DNA of 64,000 nucleotides, from the NCBI RefSeq assembly GCF_014805625.2, contig NW_023998414.1:10003228-10067227 (forward strand), read 5' to 3'. This DNA is from Glossina fuscipes (Eukaryota > Arthropoda > Insecta > Diptera > Glossinidae). Below the pieces are notes generated by a model, which saw nothing but the letters and a program-made list of their open reading frames with translations, had not been told where the DNA came from and made no database searches. Made by a program: the position numbers and the translations under genes. Position 1 is the first letter of the stretch. The number at the start of each line of letters is the position of its first letter. Positions 59,954-64,000 of this stretch are shown piece by piece.

Positions 59954-61589
59954 GCTTTTTAATAGAAGATTTTAATGTTTTGATTTCTTGCCAGCCAGTC
60001 TTGCAAACAAAGTTGCACATGTTCTAATTTTTCAAACATATACACATACTTACGTAAATACAAACTTTGATTAAAGTGGATATATTGGGGAATATTTTAT
60101 ACCGGCACAAATACAAACTGAGAGTAAACCGAAAAATATGAGAAATCATTCTGAACATTAACATATATATATATATATATATTACTGCTAATGGAAAAAT
60201 CAATAATTTCAACTCTGATATATCACTGTACTCGTAATGGCTTCATACATTTCCGAGATTATACTAAAAAGTCTTTGGCAATGCTTAACAATGTTTAACT
60301 CAAAAATGTAAAATCGTTTGCCATAAATATTTTTCCCGAGACCATATTTTGTATGTTTACGTGAAGTTCATTTATAAAGGTCTGCTCGTTGTCTAAATAT
60401 TCTTTAAACGCGGCTTTAGTAATCATTTTTTGTTATTGTTCTTGTTGCTATTTTCTTTTCTTTTCTTTTCCTTTCTTTTTTTTAACAAATAATCTTAAAT
60501 TAGAATTGTTGCCAAATTTTGTGTACACTTTTTGTCAATTTTTAAATTTTATACAAACATTTTTAGCAGATTTAAAAAAAAAATAAATAAAATTTTCTTT
60601 TATATATTTGGTCTAAATACACGATTTTACAATACGATTTCACTTGTTATTGATATTAGTCACGTTTTCTTTTACATCGCTTTTGAAGTTTTTTGACATA
60701 TTCGGCGCATGCTTCCTATGTATAAGCAATTTATTTAGAGTTTGTAAATATCAACAGGCTGAGGGTTTCTTTCTTAACGCCAGCTCACATAAATCTCTTT
60801 TTTCAGTGTAAAATAGTAAACATATTTAAATTAATTCTGTTTGCCTAAAAATATGCCTTCAATTATTGACAAATCAAAAAAAAGACTCACAATATCTTCC
60901 AGTACTTATTGTAAAACAATTCAAACCGTGTAGGCCGAGTCAAGTTAGCTAAGTTAGAGTATGAGTTAAAAGATACAGAGGAAAAGACTTTTTAACCTTT
61001 GTAGCCTAATGTATTCAGTTAAATAAAACAATGCTTGAATGAATCTATTATCAGATCGCAATAAATGTTTAAACGCGTTTAAGGAGAAGATTCTACTTAC
61101 GGAGCTCTTCTAAAAACCGTGTACAATGTATGTTGAAATTTTCGAAAAAAGTTTACTTCAATTTAGATAATCAACTAATTTTAGGATGCAAAAAAAAAGA
61201 AAACAATTTTCCCCTCTTTGCTTATGCTAATTCTGATATATAGATAGGGTGTTGGATAAATTGCTATAAAAGAGATGTAAAGAAATCAGGAGGAGTACGT
61301 TTATTATACAATAATATTAGATACCATACCTACATAGGTACGTACGTATGTAGGCGAAAGGTTATAAATTGCCATGCTTTCAACAAAGAATTCACTTGTA
61401 ACCAGCAAAGTTTGGCTCCCTTTTAAAGACGCCGGAATAGGCAGTGGTTTGATACTATTTTCAGATCCGGGTTGAGAAAGTAAAGGATAAACGTTAGTGA
61501 ACTTTGTCTCAAGGAATCCGAAAGGAGTCAAAATAGCTCGGAACTGAGCCTAAGTTTAATTAAATGAAATTGTCGAGTTACGCGAGGGA
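59952..61589. other. AT-rich DNA, no gene seen
   Basis: TA run at 60160-60182, TTTTC repeats at 60450-60480, palindromic ACGTACGTA near 61340. The minus frame 61304-61531 may hold more of the LINE fossil that lies next to it, but no motif can be read. Confidence 0.45.
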
Positions 61590-62240
61590 GACATATAAGA
61601 ACCAATTTGAGTTAATAAGGTCGGAGAGCTTGAATCCCGCCATCTTCTTTGGTTCGGAGCATCATACAGTGTCCATCCAATACTTGGTGTCTGATTCTTC
61701 ATATTACCTCATATTGACGTGGGACGTCTTCCTCATTTCTTGCCAGAATCTGCATAAATCGGTATAGGAGGTACTCATGTTTTTCAGGTGGTATCTGAAG
61801 AAATTATGACCCATGTAGAAAACTGTGACCAAGCGTAGGTCGCTCCTTCCTACTTCCAGTAGTTTGTATACTATGCCGAACGACTTTATGATTTTTTTTT
61901 TGTTTGCCGTTATCCTGCATATTGCCTCCAATGGCAATCCGATTCTTTTTGCGACCATTAACATGCCAGCGAATTGATACGGCTTCTTGACATGCCACAA
62001 AAACACTCAGGAGCTGCAATGGTCTCTCGTGCCCTTATGAATCGGCCCTTTCGTTGCCCTTAATGGCCGAATGGACAGGCATCCTTGTTGTCATTGTGTT
62101 TGCCACGTTCATTCAATATTTGAAGCCCTCGATGTTATCGTTTGCCCTTTCAGATCCTTAACGGCAGCTTAAGTAAATCCTGTATTGCCTTCGTAACCGT
62201 TCTGAGGGATTTAAGGAGGTTTCTGCTTGGAATGTCGAGG
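61590..62240 (-). pseudogene. Non-LTR retrotransposon RNase H and C-terminal fossil
   Basis: Minus strand. RMPVHSAIKGNERAD (about 62038-62082) is the last motif of the retroelement RNase H domain (WVPGHSGIKGNEKADELA), with the catalytic histidine and aspartate kept. Downstream in a second frame come GRSDLRLVTVFYMGHNFFRY and HLKNMSTSYTDLCRFWQE (about 61750-61870). This equals the family's S-KDLRLVTG-LTGHC-L-YHL--MG--D---CRFCQEE-ET, the cysteine-bearing C-terminus. LSDLINSNWFLYVS near 61620 fits the closing DLL-F-KSSKWF stretch. Stops and shifts are numerous. Such a tail is typical of jockey/I-like LINEs with RNase H. It may derive from the same family as the reverse transcriptase fossil at 52.6 kb, but no overlap exists to test it. 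Confidence 0.75.
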
Positions 62241-62734
62241 GATTATATCCCATTAGTATGACCAAGACATTAAGTATAATTTTGTAAAGTTTTTCTCCAA
62301 ATTGCTCTTAATTTGCATACGTATTTTATATTTTCAATGTATTTCCTTTAGGTGGAGGGAGGATATTCAAAATTTCATGTACAATTTTCGTCTATTTCTC
62401 AGATTATTTAAAACCTTTATACATTTAGAAGATTAAGAAAATATGTACCAAAAATTTTCGATATACTTCGCCGGTCGACCTTAACAATAGATATGAAAAA
62501 TAAAACAATAATCAAAGATTACAAAAAGCCCTTAACTCTACACATTTTAAACACTCGGCAGGATTAGCGAGAAGCAGTATCAATATATATATAGATATGG
62601 TATGGGCTCTCTGCAAAGTATACTTATTTACTCAACACGAAACTCTGAGTTGACTTGTGAAGATAGTGATAAACTTCAGTCACCTGTCGGTCCATCTCTT
62701 TTCCTGCAAGTTTAAAGATTAGGTTGATTTCAGC
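62241..62734. other. AT-rich DNA flanking the LINE fossil
   Basis: The first 100 nt may contain further eroded RNase H sequence upstream on the minus strand; no motif readable. Confidence 0.4.
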
Positions 62735-62935
62735 ATATGTAGCCGCACCTGTAGGCAGGGCTCACTCGGTGAAAGCCTAATACTTCTCGGTTAGATAAAT
62801 ACACACTAGCCTACGGCCGCTCCCTATTTCCTTCTTTTTCGTCACTTCGTTCAATCCGTCACCGTGTTACACGTCTGCTCGCTTATCCTGAGTCAATAGT
62901 CGTGTGTAAAAAAATTAATAAACAAATGAAAGTGA
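62735..62935 (+). repeat. SINE-like copy S9, 3' half
   Basis: GGGCTCACTCGGTGAAAGCC, AATACACACTAGCCTACGGC, CGCTCCCTATTTCCTTC, TTTTTCGTCACTTCG, CCGTCACCGTGTTACACGTC, ending CTGAGTCAATAGTCG with an A-rich tail to about 62935. The tRNA-like head is missing. Confidence 0.68.
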
Positions 62936-63199
62936 CGTCAAGATGCTCCATCTCGTTTTAAAAAATTAAAAATAAAAATATTACCAACTGGTCCAGCATC
63001 TGCTTGAACATTTTAAGTAAAAGTAACACTATTGTACTTACCGTAGTAAAGTTAAGGTAATAGAAGTGTTCGTCAATTCATAAAATAAATAAATCATGAA
63101 GAAACAGTGCGATAATTGAAAAGTTGTCGGCTCCTATTAGGCTTCACTTGCATAGTTCACGCAACGACATAAATATCGCGAAACAGCGCTACGCTGGTT
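62936..63199. other. AT-rich DNA, no gene seen
   Basis: No repeat or coding signal noticed. Confidence 0.5.
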
Positions 63200-63385
63200 A
63201 TAAAGTTCAAAGAACAATACACTTGCAATTGAAAAATTCGAAAAATGTTCGTTACGAACTGAAAAGTTCGCAGACACAATACTTTGTAATATGTGAAGTT
63301 CGCTAAATTATACCATTGTCACGGGAAAGTTCGTGGAATTGAAATGAGCCTTTTACAAAAGTGATGGCACGATATTAGACTATAG
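63200..63385 (+). repeat. Degenerate 31-bp minisatellite with AAAGTTCG core
   Basis: Core motifs AAAGTTCA, AAAATTCG, AAAGTTCG, GAAGTTCG and AAAGTTCG have their RTTC at 63205, 63236, 63266, 63298 and 63329. The spacings are 31, 30, 32 and 31 nt, and a sixth weak unit (AAAAGTGATGG) lies at about 63360. The sequence between cores is only loosely similar. A further lone AAAAAGTTCGGGG occurs at 63465. The 60-codon frame across it is incidental. Confidence 0.7.
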
Positions 63386-63869
63386 CGAAACATACATAAA
63401 TGTACCGTTACAAAAACGTATTAACTGTGCTTTGCCTTGAACCGCCTCGCAATAGCCTTCCAATGAAAAAGTTCGGGGCAATAGAAACCATAAAACCTTT
63501 ATACTTTAGCTTCGCACTTAGGATTTCTTAATCCTTTAGAAGATATGACAACATCGCAGGAAGAAATGTATAGATTTAACAGGAGGCCATGTAAATGTGA
63601 AACTTTTCAGTCAACTCTTGGGTAATAGTAGAAGCGATTAAGGTCACCCTTAGATGATTATGATAAACTCCTCTTTAGTTAATTGTGAATATATAGCAGA
63701 CTGCCGCGAGCATTAATTTATTTATCAATTTTCATCCTCTTGCTTTTACTTACCTTGTTCGTATATCTGCTAACGAGGGTTGGTGGTTGCGTTCTTTTTG
63801 TCGAAATACTTACAAGACGTAGACGAAACCGCTAGAGACGCTATAAAGTCTATACGTTCTTGATACATT
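63386..63869. other. AT-rich DNA, no gene seen
   Basis: Nothing recognised besides one isolated AAAGTTCG-type core at 63465. Confidence 0.5.
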
Positions 63870-63990
63870 TCGAATTCTGGATCAGAATTCCAGACATGTC
63901 CGCCCGACGGGAAATATTAAAATTGCAAATCGTCGAAGGCAGAGTGATATTGAAAACGGATTAAATCGGTCGGAATGTGTAGAGGCAGTT
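63870..63990 (+). repeat. Dispersed repeat R, fragment at the window edge
   Basis: GACATGTCCGCCCGACGG, then ATTGAAAACGGATTAAATCG and GTCGGAATGTGTAGAGGCAG, match the GTCCGTCTGTCC and TTGCTATTGAAAATGGGTTAAATCGGTCG segments of the copy at 43.8 kb. A T tract then runs to the end of the window. Confidence 0.6.
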
Positions 63991-64000
63991 TTTTTTTTTT

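Overview
This is 64 kb of AT-rich eukaryotic DNA, most like non-coding genome of a dipteran insect. Three things point to a fly: fossil mariner, Tc1 and jockey-like elements; dense TA, CA, GA and opa-type CAA/CAG microsatellites; and a dispersed repeat carrying GACGGACAGACG-like and GATCAAGAATATATAT-like motifs, a pattern I know from tephritid and drosophilid intergenic DNA. A tephritid fruit fly is my best guess, but it is an inference. I find no bacterial operons, CRISPR array, rRNA, intact tRNA or convincing host protein gene. The longest open frame is about 150 codons and is largely microsatellite-driven. The window is therefore either intergenic or inside very large introns.

Layout. 0-5 kb: a T33A12 block, then an internally deleted mariner with both terminal inverted repeats (1431-2155), then TA and AAC/AAT microsatellites. 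5-17 kb: mostly featureless AT-rich sequence with poly-T tracts, a 10-bp hairpin at 10827, and two fragments of dispersed repeat R (11.3 and 14.2 kb). 17-28 kb: six copies of a tRNA-derived SINE-like family; a 21-24.8 kb block unusually rich in homopolymers and triplet repeats, including a CAG run and a 48-nt poly-T; and more R sequence. 29-32.6 kb: two mariner fossils, a 104-nt GA tract and a doubtful Tc1-like fossil. 36-46 kb: a pair of inverted copies of an unnamed repeat (family B), then a large inverted pair of R elements at 41.6-44.1 kb, then further R and SINE copies. 46-53 kb: a third DD34D-type mariner fossil, a clear Tc1 fossil and a jockey-like reverse transcriptase tail. 53-64 kb: quiet AT-rich DNA, R and SINE copies, an RNase H / C-terminal fossil of a non-LTR retrotransposon, and a 31-bp minisatellite at 63.2 kb.

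All recognisable coding sequence is dead transposon sequence with stops, frame shifts and deletions. No genes work together here. The most informative structure is repeat biology: a recurring SINE-like family with A and B boxes 43-45 nt apart in five of six heads, and the R family, one pair of which forms a roughly 2.5-kb inverted repeat. Boundaries of degenerate repeats are approximate, usually within 10-30 bases. I saw no sign of a new defence or metabolic system.
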